A stretch of DNA of 64,000 nt from Bimastos eiseni. Taxonomy: Eukaryota; Annelida; Clitellata; Crassiclitellata; Lumbricidae. Location of the stretch: the NCBI GenBank assembly GCA_959347315.1, contig OY365822.1, positions 6,187,367 through 6,251,366 of the forward strand, read 5' to 3'. Shown here one piece after another: positions 11,161-64,000 of the stretch (its first letter is position 1; every line of letters starts with the position of its first letter). The notes beneath the pieces were generated by a model. The model was not told the origin of the DNA. It did no database searches and was given only the letters and a program-made list of their open reading frames with translations. Position numbers and translations under genes: made by a program.

Positions 11161-13780
11161 CTACAGAAAAGGAAATCAGAGACAATATCAAAAGAACAGA
11201 CAATACTTATACACGACGCATGTAATAAAGGTGACTAGGTGTCCCAAAAGCCGGTGCTGAGGCGGCCACGATTACCAAGTGTGAGCGACTTCATTTCTCA
11301 GTCTGGCATACGAGAGAACACGGCTGATCCTCTCCCTTGCTATCTCGTGTTCTCACCAGGAAGTGTACGGCCAGTGCACTCATTATAGCAGAGATGGCTA
11401 GGGGTGCAGATGGAGAAGAAATCTCGAACAAAACTTCTGCCCCGGTGGGAATCTGAACCCCCAACCTCGCAGTCGACAGTCCACTGTGGTAACCGCTAAC
11501 TACACTATTGCATACCCCCTTCACGATGTATGTACAAATAAAATCAAAGCAGCATGTTTAGAGTAACTCACAGAGCCACTGCATCGATATGACGAATACA
11601 ACGCTCTGAGAATTGTATCAATGCATATGCATTTATCTATGTGCAGTTCTACAGCTACCCTCAGGCAAGAACTACATTGCTACCGTGAGTAATAATAGGA
11701 TTATTATGATCAGTTGTTTATATGATTAATATAATGCTTTATAGGTACTTCACCAGAGTTCTTTGTTTAACAACCTAAAATGGTGGGTAAAAGTATGCCC
11801 ATGGTTCACTTCCTCCCCATTGTCCGCATTTCCCTGCTCCCCTAATGGACAGCCGCGCCCAGAAAAGCATCAAAGTTCAAATTAGGCTGGTGCGAGGGGT
11901 TGGGAGACTTCAATACAGCCACGTATGTGGGGTTTTGAAGCAGCAACCCCATAAAAATGCCCACAGACCATTGTAATAAAACTGTACAGACCTTTCCTCT
12001 TTCTCCGTCTTTGACATCTTCTTGTCATCAGCCACTTTCTTCATCACTTCTTTGCTGACTGCATCGGCTCTCTTTATGGCAATTCTTCACAAAACAAATC
12101 GCTAAACTGTATAATATTTACTGCAGGGCAAATTCAAAATTTATGCCAATAACAGGCATAATTATGCAAAATCTCTTGTTCCTTAAGTCTTTAAAAATAC
12201 CCTCTTAACATACCCTTTTGATCTGTTAAAGTGTGTATAAGTACACAAATGTATTTCTTAATACATACATGTCTATAATTCAGTGCCACTATTCCACCCC
12301 AGGCTTCCCTTCGTTCCTCTGCCCATGAACTGCTGGTTGTTCCCTGCGTGCGCTTTGTCACGGCACAATCCAGGAGCTTTGACTGTATGGGTCCTACCAG
12401 CTGGAACAGCCTCCCCTTCCTCTTCGGGAGGAGCTGTTCTCTCTTTCCCCTGCTGCCTTCCGGAGGCACCTGAAGCCTTTCCTGTTCGCCATTTAGCTAA
12501 TTGTTGAGTCGTGAGCGCCTCTGACATAAGTGGTGCTATATAAGTGTCTCATTACAATTACAATCACTATGGGAGAAGAAAAGGAATGTATAAATGACAA
12601 ACAAGATACCTTATGGGTATCAATATACGCATGTCCTGTTATCAACTCGATCATTCGATCATACAGTCACAGATGTGTTTATACGAGAACACATCAAGTA
12701 GAAATATTTTTTTAATAAATTATGACCAAGTGGACATACTTGTGCTTCAGAACAAATTTGACATTTTTGTAAGCCATAGCCACAAGGTACGAGCTCACAA
12801 GCGTCATGACGACGAAGAAGATGATTGACTGATAGAGATCCATCTGGTGAATCCTCCAAAACAGCCCTACACAATAGAAGCAAGCATCACAGTTAACACA
12901 CATACACTGCAAGATTATGCAGCATAATGTAAGGAAGTGGCTAAATAGGTATGGGTGGTTAAATGGGTAAATAGGTATGGGTGGCTAAATAGGCAAAAAT
13001 GTACGGGCAGCTAAATAGATAAATAGGTACGGGTGGCTAAATAGGTAAATAGGTACGGGTGGCTAAATAGGTATGGGTCCGGACTTACCAAGTTGCTACA
13101 AATTTTTAAAAACCTGAATGGCACAGATAAAACCTTATTTTAATGTTGTAAATGACTCATGTTAAATAACAGCATCGTAAATTATTCTCGATGGTACATC
13201 TGGTTAAGTCTCGTTAGCGTTGGTAGGCCTAGTGAAAGCGGTATTGATGAACAGAAGTCCGTTTAACTGTAAGCTGGGTTGATGGAACGATTTCTGTTTA
13301 ACCGGGAGCTGGATTGATGAAAAGAATCATGCTTAATTGGAAGCTGGATTGATGAAAATTCGTGGTGAAATGGAAGCTGAATGGATGGAAAGATGCCCTT
13401 AGTAACTTGGTAAATCCGGACCCGCAGCTCAAGCACAGCCATAACAATAGCAATTAGTTACAGCAAATCAGAGGAAACAGCAAAACATGTCTTGTATTGT
13501 GTGGCTTCGCAAAGAAGCATATCAGCGACCTCAGTATAGACAAGACGAATAATGGTATAATAATTGATTCTAACTATCACGATACCAGCGTTGAACACGC
13601 TAATATGGGAGGTTAGAGGATGGGTCTAGCGATGTGTGACAACTCACATATGGGGATGGCAGATACGATGAACGCATTGCCATAAAATAACGCCGATGAC
13701 TTTGTGCTGACGTTTCGACTGAAATCCTGCAGCAGCATTTCCTCCTGTTTCGTCAGCTTTTTGTTGGCCCTTGATGCCAT
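11013..13780 (-). CDS. SSR3: Translocon-associated protein subunit gamma (TRAP-gamma)
   Basis: SSR3 is a multi-pass ER membrane subunit of the TRAP complex, which sits beside Sec61 and helps insert secretory and membrane proteins. Coding exons: 13780-13648, 12866-12740, 12084-11992 and 11160-11013, with consistent frames and GT..AG boundaries. Landmarks match vertebrate SSR3: [17 protein letters not shown] and [11 protein letters not shown] (first membrane segment), [19 protein letters not shown] (second), a charged cytosolic stretch [12 protein letters not shown], then [20 protein letters not shown] and [17 protein letters not shown] (third). The start at 13780 was chosen over an upstream in-frame ATG at 13804 because it fits the family N terminus. 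In exon 4 the frame runs into TGA at 11015-11013 soon after SPT. Vertebrate SSR3 has one more membrane segment here, so a GT at 11028-11027 may be the true donor to a last exon I could not find. Confidence 0.9.
11231..11525 (-). mobile_element. tRNA-derived SINE
   Basis: On the minus strand a tRNA-like head (A-box-like TGTAGTTAGCGGTT, B-box-like GGGGTTCAGATTCCCACC, about 11440-11525) leads into a body that recurs at 34912-35110 and 35498-35632. It lies in an SSR3 intron. Confidence 0.7.
11992..12084 (-). CDS. SSR3: SSR3 coding exon 3
   Basis: Encodes the lysine-rich cytosolic loop ([13 protein letters not shown], then [12 protein letters not shown]) that matches the vertebrate loop in length and charge. 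Acceptor GTGAAG; donor GTCTG, a weaker site but required by the frame. Confidence 0.87.
12340..12560 (+). mobile_element. L2-type LINE 3' end
   Basis: About 80 percent alike by eye to 10744-10940: CCAGCTGGAACAGCCTCCCC, GCCTTCCGGAGGCACCTGAA, then GAGCGCCTCTGACATAAGTG and CTATATAAG. Located in an SSR3 intron; its frame is broken. Confidence 0.75.
12740..12866 (-). CDS. SSR3: SSR3 coding exon 2
   Basis: Acceptor TGTAG, donor GTATG. Encodes [11 protein letters not shown], the rest of the first membrane pair, and [12 protein letters not shown], a near-invariant SSR3 segment. Confidence 0.92.
12945..13085. repeat. Minisatellite, unit about 27 bp
   Basis: Repeats of GGTACGGGTGGCTAAATAG and variants within the SSR3 first intron. 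Confidence 0.85.
13250..13400. repeat. Degenerate tandem repeat, unit about 40 bp
   Basis: Three or four units around AAGCTGGATTGATGAAAA. Confidence 0.65.
13648..13780 (-). CDS. SSR3: SSR3 coding exon 1
   Basis: Encodes the cytosolic N terminus ([16 protein letters not shown]) and the start of the first membrane segment. It ends in the first base of a Trp codon before GTGAGT. Confidence 0.92.
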
Positions 13781-15467
13781 CTTTACAAGCGTAAATTCCA
13801 ACAAACTTAATCACGAGACGATGTACAATTACACGTCGACACTACTTTAAGAAAGAACTTAAACTAAGAGGAACGCCATTCGCAGCAATGACACGTATCA
13901 CCAGTGGAGTGAATAAGTAAGCATTGCTATTTAATAGTATTGTTATCTCCAAATAATAGCGCTACTCAAAAGCCAAGCACAGGGCATCGCTTATTCACAA
14001 GCGCTGAATCGAGTCACAGGGATGGTCCATGGAGTAATCCGAAGGTGGTCCAAGTCAGGTTTCCAGAAGATCACGCCATAATAGCTGTGAAGGCGGGCGC
14101 CGCTTTGGTCGATAATTGGATAGTAGGAAATCAAAATGAATCTATATAGAAGTTCTTGAAGAAGTTTGACTTTGCTTTGAGTTAAAAGCTCAATGGGCGA
14201 CAGATAGAAGAGCATGAGGCAGATAACAGTGGGTGATTTGCGATGATGGTGAAGGCAGATTTTTCTAGAAAACGTGGTACAGATGTGAGTCACGTGATTC
14301 GTTGTCGTGGACTAAATCTAATAGAAGTGTCAGCTGGCCGACGATGCCGCGTGGCGCTTATTAAGTAGTCTCGGGGATTACATTTTGGATATATCTCTGA
14401 ATAAAAGAATCCTGGATTGATCAGTTGAATAGCAAGCATGCGACTTAGTGCTATAATAATAATGAATAAGTATAAAGTAGCATAGATCTAATCACGGCGA
14501 TTTGGTTCACGCGATGGCTAAATATTATCCGGAAGATTGTTCTGTACACTTGTGGATACGTTAGTTCCAACGACTTCGCTTTTTATTAGCTGTAGAAATT
14601 TTTAGCTGATTATGATCACAGTCACATATTTTTATTTTTTAAAGTCAGTAAATTTGATCACAGTGTTCTTTACTGTCAATCGCTCAATATTATTTTTACA
14701 TATGTGGGCAAGTTTAACAGAATTACGGTACAATAACCACGTGATCAAGTCAGTGACCAATGAAAGTCGTTAGCGTAGTATCTGACCCGAATAATCCATC
14801 CTAATTTTAACGGCCAAAGGGGTGAATTGGTATTTGGCTAATGGCGGTGAGATGGTTCTAAATCATATAAGTTACATAACTTTGAGTAGCTTGTGCACAT
14901 TAATGAGTTCAATCGATAAGTTATTTATCAGATTCAATTGATTTTAATTTGGAGATTTGTCATAATTGTGTGATGTTAGAACGTTTACTTATCTGACACC
15001 CCTTGTGCACATATTGTGGTAAGGTCCAATGCGTACAAGGTTCACATCGGCTTTGTTAATGGTGGAAAATTCTAGTTTTTGTGACAGTTATCAATAATTT
15101 TTTATTGAAATTTTCGACAAATAATCTGTGCATTTGACCAGCAAATCTGGCGATCAAGACTTCAACCGAAACCGATACGACGGGTAAGAAATAAGGCAGA
15201 GTTTCCATAAATTAAGCGTAATGATCTTAGTCTGAAAATTATACCGTTGTCTTACGATGTCGTCAGGAGTTTCATATGAAACAGAAGGTTTAAAATCACA
15301 CGAATTGTACCAAATATTGGTATTGTGTAGTGTTTGTACCTAGTGTTTTAGTAGCAAAGAACCTCGGTATTTTTGTTGAAACAAAATTCGAGATTGAGGT
15401 TTAAAAAGGATATGAAAATTTGTGGACACATGGCTTTAGTGTAAAGTCCTGATGCCACATGTATTTG
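13781..15467. promoter_or_regulatory. Divergent SSR3/SERCA intergenic region, left part
   Basis: SSR3 (minus) and SERCA (plus) start codons face away from each other, so this DNA must carry promoters for at least one of them. Two CACGTG E-boxes are visible, at 14291-14296 and 14738-14743. I found no ER-stress element with the canonical CCAAT-N9-CCACG spacing and no clear TATA box. The non-coding first exon of SERCA probably lies in this interval or just right of it. Confidence 0.4.
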
Positions 15468-15781
15468 GTGGGTGTGGGTAAAATGCGAACCGTTTGCGAA
15501 CTTGTTTTCGATTGGCTGCCAAAATCACGTGATCGGTTCGCGCCTATGGTTGCCATTTATATTTTTATTCATGCGGCCAACATTTTTCGGCAATTATCTG
15601 TAAACGATACTAGCTATGACCCTGAGCCCTATCTATTAACTACACTGACCCTAACCGACCCTCACGATGCCAACCCTGACCCTAACCGACCCTCACGATG
15701 CCTTAACATGATCCGTCCGCGCCTATGGTTCGCATTTTGGTTCGCGTTTTACCAGTTTGCGGTTCGCATTTACCAACACCC
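15468..15781. mobile_element. Candidate MITE with terminal inverted repeats
   Basis: The left end GGGTGTGGGTAAAATGCGAA and the inverted right end GGGTGTTGGTAAATGCGAAC match with one mismatch and one indel. GTATTTG flanks both sides (15461-15467 and 15782-15788), a likely target duplication. Inside is a short tandem of CCCTAACCGACCCTCACGAT (15645-15705). It lies upstream of SERCA. Confidence 0.65.
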
Positions 15782-16509
15782 GTATTTGACTGAAACTGAT
15801 CTAGTTCAGTTTGCACTTAGCTGTGTCATTATAGTGATACATATATTAGTTGATATATAGTCTTATTGATGATAAAAATGATGTTGACGATGGTTTCTTA
15901 CCATGTGTGTTGCTATGTTTGAGATTATCTATTCTTAATGTGTAAGAATAGGGACCACATTTAATTTAGTTCATCCATAGATAATAGCCTAATTAATTAA
16001 CGATTTGTTATAGCACAGTAGCGGTTCATCTTATGATTGCTTTGTTTTCCCAGTCACTTGTAGTTCATGCTTTTCGTTAAGACTCGTGCTTTTTGTTAAG
16101 ACAATGATGTAACAAGTTTCTGGCGTGTATCATTTGGATAAGTCTCTATGGCAGAATAAATGGAAATTGTACTAACGTCCCTATAGTATTTATATAGTAC
16201 GATCTCAATGTTTGGGATGAATTTACATAATTATTGCAGTGTCAGTGGCCATTTTTATTTAGAGCTCACACTCGCAGAGTCTTCCATTGTGTATTTATAC
16301 TCCCTTTTACCCTAAAGGTTGCTACTTTACACATATTATGCAGGGAGTTTTCAACCTGTGAGCCACCTCATGATGTGCTTGTTAGTAGAAAAACATTTGC
16401 TACTGTGAAACAGTTATTTACTACTGACTTTACAATATGGTGGGCTACATATATATTTATTAATTTATAGCCTCAACAAAATTTTTTATGATTTTGATTT
16501 GCTTTTTAG
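15782..16509. other. Region just upstream of SERCA coding exon 1
   Basis: Non-coding and AT-rich. It probably holds intron and perhaps the 5' UTR exon of SERCA; none could be placed. Confidence 0.35.
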
Positions 16510-16514
16510 AAAGG

Positions 16515-39377
<22,863 letters not shown>

Positions 39378-39707
39378 GTGTTTGACTGGAACTAAGTGTC
39401 TTTTTCTTCTGTAAATATTACTTTCCTACCCGTTAGGTCAGCGCGGAAGATTCTCTGGATGACTTTGGTGAACTTTGTGTGGAGTGAGACGAGCGGTTTG
39501 ATGTTTTTCTCCGACAATTTTCTGTTGTCGTTGGCATTTCTGATTTAGCAAAGAACAAACGGGGAAATGGTAATTTTACAGTGGTGGAAAAGAAATATTA
39601 AAATGTTTGGTTTGAGTTCTGTTTATCTTGATTGAGTAGTTTATTTTATCAGTGACAGATGCAGAGAAAATGTGGCATCTGCTTAGATGGTGGAATGGTA
39701 AAATCAA

Positions 39708-39713
39708 AATAAA
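39708..39713 (+). terminator. Likely SERCA poly(A) signal
   Basis: The first AATAAA after the SERCA stop codon, 331 bp downstream. A T-rich element with GTTTTTTT follows from about 39734, as expected beyond a cleavage site. A second AATAAA at 41853-41858 could serve a longer 3' UTR. Confidence 0.55.
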
Positions 39714-42700
39714 CTGAATTGGACAAAGTTATCTTGGTTTTTTTGCTTGGGGCTTCGCCATTCTTTCAGCTGGGTAGTTTGTAGTGTAGGGGTAGCTTTA
39801 TTCTTGCAAATTTCGGTTGATTTTTGTTCTGAATTTTGGAATAGTTGTGTTTTGGCTGCATAGCGAATTCAAAATCTAGCTATATGTAGGGATGATATTA
39901 TTAGTCATGTTGTGAGGTTTCATTTAACTTATATAATTTACTGCGATGGCCGAAGAATATGAGTTTTGGACACAAATTCTGTTTAACAGATAGGAAATTT
40001 AAAACCAGGCTATGTTACACAATTAAACTAATTCATCTATGGTTAGTTATTTCATAGTTGCAAATATATCTAAAAGTATTTACACATGTATGAGTGAGTG
40101 GTCATTGGTGATGTTACTTAGATCGCTGTAAAAATTCTTACATGCATGTTTTGTGATGAACTGCAGATCATTCTGCACAGTTTTTGGAGATTGTGACTGC
40201 GAAAAATTTACATTATTTATTTATGTTCAATGAATTGATAACTAAACGAGTGCATTGCTGCCGGATTTCAGCAATATAATCCGTTAATGTGACCTTTGTG
40301 CTCAGTTATTTATTTTCAATGCCAGGAAGTTTTTGGTGTATAAACGATAATAATTTGAATTAGTTTCCACTTTCATAGCAGCATTCCGGCCCTTGACCAA
40401 ATTGAAAGTTTGTCGGCAAAGGTTATATATTATTGGAAGTTGTGGCGTTGTTTAGAATTTCTTTGCCTGCTTTTGACCACGAACGAGGAATCCACGGCCG
40501 GGCTTCTCATCGCGAGGCCTGACGGGACGGTTGATTACTTGGTTTCAGACTTGTCAGTTTTTGTCCAGTTGTTCACACATTTAGATTGTTTAGGTTTTGT
40601 GTTATGGAGAACCTGATTGTAAAGAATCTTAGCCAGGTTTCACTGGTTTCATGTTGTTGAACTGCTGTAACAAACAGTTGTAGTGCTGGACATTTTTTGT
40701 GCATCAGATAGACAGCTACTGCAAGGGATCAATGACTTTTTATTGGGTTTCGCACAACAGTCGCTCCCCGCTAGGTACGATATGCATTAACAATGAACGA
40801 CACTAATGATACTATATGAGGAAAATAAGTCTTCTGAAATTAAAAACTTTTGTTGGCATGTTGTTGCTCACCCGTTTGAAAGCATTTTTCCGGAACTGAG
40901 TTAACAATAATCTGAAAATGGGTGGGAAATGTTAACCATTGTTAATCTAATGTTATAACGTTGATGTGTAAACTTGAGCAGAAACGTTGAAATGTTGGTG
41001 TTCTTGCATATTATTCAGGCATGTGTTTTTGTGGAAGATATATAATATATTGTCCTGGGAAAAGGTACTGTGAGAGGAAGCAAAAAAATCTACGAATACA
41101 TGATAATACAAATGGGGTTTATGACAGTGATGTGCTGTACTCACAGTATGTTGGCATTGCTCACAGCTGTGTTGAATGGCAGCCAATTGGTTTGCATGCC
41201 TTGAAACGAGTTAGAGCCCTCTCGGATGGTTTTTGGGTCTGAGAAAGTCCTTGACACAATTGGTCTGGACCACCAACTGTAGCTCTGTGTCGTTGGCTAT
41301 TGTCATTTAATTAATGAAGATATTTAACTAATTGTAAATTCCATCTGCTTCGTTGTGAAATTGGCCGCTTGTAAATCTAGACTGGCCCCTTAGAGACGGT
41401 TACAATTTTAAGAATTGTTGAATGGATTGATGTAACGTAGTGTGGTTTTGACCTGTGCTACTTCTTTCGTATTTCAGTTTCTGCTGCTGAACCTTTCGTA
41501 TAATGCTGCATTTAAGATCGTATTGTAACACTGGGCAGTATTGTAAAGTAAGAATAGGCAGTACATCAGAATGCATTTATCGAACATGGTGGTGGTCTTG
41601 GTCCATTTCATTGAGCGCGTCTAGTTTCGTCTCTCTCGATCTGATGGGAGCCATGCTTTCACATCTCAGAGTTCTATTAGAATTGCGGTATATTAATACT
41701 CACATAACTGGTTTGTGTTTTAAAGGGATTCTGTTTGAGTTTGGCTGGCATCAATGCACATTATAAGAAGGGTTCACAGCAGTGTGCGATGTGTATAAGT
41801 GAATCGATATGCTGTTACACTATTCTTCATAAGTCTGCTATCTGTGGATATTAATAAAATTTACTGTAAATCTTGCTTTTGAGCCCTAAGGGAAATGTGG
41901 TTGACTCGGAATGTGACTGGGTTTAACATGAAGCAGGGCACCGTTACCTTAAACTCGGGTGGGTCGCAACAGCCATTGACATTCTACGCATCACTTACCC
42001 TATCTATAGCTTTAGTTAAAATTAGTTTTAACAGGAAATGCAAAATTGTTGTGGCTCAGTGGGGCGATTAAGACCAACTTTGCGCTGGTTAATGATCGAA
42101 GCTTTAATTGCGTGTAGACGTAATAGCATGGTTAAATGTAAAGATTTACGGTAGAGTTTACTCTGGACGGATTCATTTTGTAGCATTTTGTATGTTCTCT
42201 TCTCTCAATAGAATATGCAGTGTACAGAGTCGTCATGTGTGTGTGTATACGATGTACTTGTTGTCGTGGATTAGACATTGAAGGTGCTTGCAGTTTGCAG
42301 TTAATTTCCTTCCCTTATACAAACTGTGGGTTTAGCAGGTTTTTACCTGGTAAGACGATTCAGAAGAGTGGGAAGAAAGTTCTTTGCTGTCTTACCTAGC
42401 ACATTGTTTAGGGTAGTTTTCAACTTTTCATCTCTCAGACTGTAACAATTTGATACATGGTGGCATTTCGAGGGATGTACAATATAGTTGCTAAATGTTT
42501 TGTACAGTAGTTGGCAGACCTGAGGCTAGTCGTGATGTAATGGTCATTGGAGGCAAGAACTTAACGGTTGGCAGATCTTGTACATGAGAGCTGAAGTTAT
42601 GCGAGATGGGGGGGGGGGGGTGGAAGGTGGTCTGAAAATGTGGTTTCTCTGCGAAAATGGTCCAATGTTAAAAGAAACCGTTTTGCAATGTTGGCATTGC

Positions 42701-44877
42701 AAAAAGACTAAATTTGGGGTAATTCTCCACTTTTATTCTGGCCCTTTAACCAAGTGCTTGGTACTTTCTGTCCAAGTGTATTTTGAAATTCTAGGTTGGT
42801 GCTGGTTACAAATCAAACCCAAGGATCCATGTCTAACCATAGGGACTATAAAAAGTGTCTATTAGATTTTGGTTTAACTTGTCCCTTCTTAAACCGGTTT
42901 TTGCTTGTGGTCAGTCCATTCCAGTGTAAAATTTGAAATGAAGTTCATTTTGCAAGCAGTCAAGCAGATGTGTACAGAGCCAGCCGGCCATTCCTTTGAT
43001 TTGCCAGCAGATGATAAATGAGTCTGTTGTTGTTGTTTGTTGTCCGTTTCTGGAATTTCATGTTTTGAAATATTTAAAACAGGTTGTTCCAATTCAGTTG
43101 AGATTTGTAAAAGCAAATGTGTTTTATTATTATTACAACAAGTCTTAGTTTTGTCTAGTGGGTTATATAAATCGGCCACCGTGAAGCACGGTCGCCGATT
43201 GGTTAGAGCATTCGGCCTGTAACGTTTAGTGTGCGGTTTCAATCCTCGTCCGAGGAGCAGTCAAGCAGGTTGCAAAGGATATATACATCATAGCCTCCTT
43301 AGGGTAGCTAGTGTAGGGTTATATTAAGTTTTACAACTTTCCTAAGCATATTACAAACTTCCGGGTTCTAGACACACAGAATGAATGTCCTGATTCTTAC
43401 ACAACACCTTTTCAAAAAACAACTGGACATAGCAGAAAGCATGCCATCCATTGTCAAGTTATGCTGTGGATTTACTGGATTTAATAATAGTCTACGTTTG
43501 TCATTAAACTCCTATACCACTTGACATTTACAGCCAATCCTACTACACAACATCGCTCACATATTGTTGCCATTCATATCACACACACTAGGCCTTAACT
43601 GTTGTCACTCATATCACGCACTAGGCCAACCAAAACGTTTTCCAATTAACTACACAATTGATTTAATGAGACAGAAACAAACTGTGCAGCTTTGGTAAAA
43701 GAAATTAAATTAAACCCTTTAGACTTAAAAACACGTAATCTTTGACTTGAAACAAGAGCTGAATTTCAAACGCGCTATTCCATTGAACTCATATTGCAAC
43801 AGTGTAACTAACCTTCGACATGAAGCGAGTGATGAATTTTAAAACACGCTGTGCCACTGAACTCGAAATGCAACATGTAGCATAAAAATCTGATGCCAAT
43901 TTTTTAAATGTCAACTTTCCTGACCACATCTCCGAATATTCATAGTAAATTGTTAATATTCCAAAATGCTAGAAAGTTCAGAGTCAAAGACTGGCACCAG
44001 ACCAATCATCCAGAATGTAAAATCTGGCTAATACTTGCAGCAGCGATGATAATACTAGAGCCTAGGTATGATACAGCACCTTCCAAACAGATTCAAATGC
44101 AACAGTTAAACAAGTCTTGACGCTATAAGTATTAATCCAAGTTGAGATATGTGACTTTACGAATTAAGACTGACGCAGTTGAAAAACAAAGGACAACAAT
44201 CACAACTATAGGGCATAAGACACCGTTCATCCATCCATCTTTACACGAGGCTTGTAATCAAATAAAAAATTAGAATCTGAAGAAGATCTGTCATTATAGT
44301 GTTTGCAAGCTTACAAAGGAAGTCACATAACTGCCTGTGTTGGATTTTGAAGAATAAAATCCTAGTCAACGAGCAATGTGTGTGTTTGTATGGTTTTAGA
44401 GCTTCACATTCTGACAAGGTTGCTAAGTATTCTTACTACCAATCAATGCCTTGTGTCGGTTTATACATATAACCAAATATACAGTACAGGGATACAATGC
44501 ACTACCATTCTGTACCAATCTTTCCATGCACAGAACAAAACAGTTCAGAACATAGAAAATTTCCCAAATGCAACCTGGAGTAACAATAGGAGTAAATTAT
44601 AAAATGTTTTGAGGCACAAGTTCACCCCGACATGACAGATCCAACTCAAAAACCTTGGTCTCCGATTTCTACCAGCGTTTGTTAAAAAAAACTTCAATAA
44701 AAAGCTTTAAACGACTCGACCCATTTAAAACTGTCGGACTAAACCGACTGGAAACAACACTGAATTAGAAGTCTGACAATAGTGCCAAGGTCTTTGCCAG
44801 TCCGACAGCTCACTGTCCTACAGAATATACGCACTGCAGAGTTCTTTTCCCTTGAAGTTCCTTCTTCCATATCCTCG
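39714..44877. other. Convergent interval between SERCA and TOP2
   Basis: About 5 kb with no exon I can support. It should hold the 3' UTRs of both flanking genes, which run toward each other. It contains a G13 run at 42608-42620 and a tRNA-derived SINE near 43165-43330. On the minus strand the first AATAAA that I see after the TOP2 stop is only at 43127-43122, next to that SINE, so the TOP2 3' end is not resolved. Confidence 0.5.
43165..43330 (+). mobile_element. tRNA-derived SINE
   Basis: A-box-like TGGTTAGAGCATTCGG and B-box-like GGTTTCAATCC about 30 bp apart, then GTCCGAGGAGC. No tRNA cloverleaf could be completed, so it is a SINE and not a tRNA gene. Confidence 0.65.
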
Positions 44878-63380
<18,503 letters not shown>

Positions 63381-63835
63381 CTAACCGGGTTCAGAAACAC
63401 AGGCAAAAACAAACACACAAAAATGAGAAACGTCAAACACAAACAGGTGATACCAACAATCCCTTTATGCAGTATTCAGCAACATTGTAAATTTTAAATC
63501 TTAATAATTAACATTATATGTCAATTTGCCAACAGAGCATAGATACAGTCAATGCATAGCAAGTATAATCAAAATAACGCTATAGAGTAAAACAATAAAT
63601 GTCAGCTAGAGAATAGGTTTTAGATTAAACTTAGAGCTAGAGTTGAGGTGGGAGTCTTTATGATCCTTACGAATTGCCAGAGCTCGAACCTTCAGGAATT
63701 TGTAAAAAAGTGTTGTCAGCATAGTTTCTTATATTGAATATTCATGTAGGCTTGCTTATAATTAGTTTGATTATACAAACTACTACGCTCTAGCGACTCA
63801 AATAATCATTGCTCATTTTTTTTTACTATATGGCT
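63381..63835. other. TOP2 intron, right edge
   Basis: No further TOP2 exon is recognisable up to the window end. The stretch is AT-rich, with a transposon end just to its right. Confidence 0.5.
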
Positions 63836-63940
63836 AGTGGTGAAGCAAGTACCTCGATAAATTTTATAGTTGGGGTCGCCACAACTTTGGAAATATTATC
63901 AGGGGTCGTCGGACCAAAAAGGTTGAGAACCGCGAACATA
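63836..63940. mobile_element. hAT-type transposon end
   Basis: GTTGGGGTCGCCACAACTTT, GGGGTCGTCGG and GGTTGAGAACCGCG match, from memory, the right end of hAT-Charlie-like MITEs (...GGTTGAGAACCACTG). The other end was not recognised, so the copy seems truncated. Confidence 0.5.
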
Positions 63941-64000
63941 AAGTAAAACAACTCTTCAACATATTACTACTTAATCAATGAATAAACAAATTAGTATGCA

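Noticed and set aside
12191..12527. Several open frames on both strands in the SSR3 intron
   Set aside because: They overlay a broken L2 3' end; the real reading is the decayed WNSLP segment.
15640..15710. Interstitial telomere repeat (CCCTAACC)
   Set aside because: Only two or three units, with GACCCTCACGATG inserted; it belongs to the MITE interior.
43165..43330. Functional tRNA gene
   Set aside because: A- and B-box-like motifs exist but no acceptor stem or anticodon arm could be formed; other copies are dispersed, as expected of SINEs.

Overview
The window is nuclear DNA of an animal, probably a marine invertebrate. It has intron-rich metazoan genes with GT..AG introns of about 0.1-3.3 kb, long microsatellites, and many L2-type retrotransposon tails, tRNA-derived SINEs and MITEs. 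I cannot name the species. The SERCA lacks the vertebrate phospholamban-contact motif and has a single topoisomerase II-like neighbour, which fits a non-vertebrate. All comparisons with human proteins are from memory; no search was run.

Layout. (1) 387-794, minus strand: the first two coding exons (signal peptide and start of the ligand-binding domain) of a nicotinic acetylcholine receptor-like Cys-loop subunit; the rest lies beyond the left edge. (2) 800-11000: no convincing gene, but many repeats: (GATT)n, (ACAT)n, (TA)n, CT-rich tracts, L2 tails and several DNA-transposon ends. (3) 11013-13780, minus: SSR3 (TRAP-gamma), four coding exons; the usual last membrane segment was not found. (4) 16515-39377, plus: a complete SERCA calcium pump gene, 22 coding exons giving 1022 residues, with catalytic, calcium-site and thapsigargin-site residues at the same or nearly the same numbers as in vertebrates. 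SSR3 and SERCA are head to head across 2.7 kb. (5) 39378-44877: the convergent interval, holding a poly(A) signal for SERCA and a SINE. (6) 44878-63380, minus: the C-terminal two thirds of DNA topoisomerase II, 18 coding exons and 981 complete residues, including the active-site tyrosine. The ATPase and most TOPRIM exons lie beyond the right edge.

The genes are housekeeping or neuronal and form no pathway. The one functional link is SSR3 and SERCA, both ER-membrane proteins (translocon accessory and calcium pump) sharing an intergenic region. I saw no operon, CRISPR array, integrated virus or novel gene system. The most interesting items are a modular, partly duplicated C-terminal exon series in TOP2, a long hydrophobic SERCA tail, about 590 bp of uninterrupted alternating pyrimidine-purine DNA in a TOP2 intron, and several small non-autonomous transposons with visible terminal inverted repeats.
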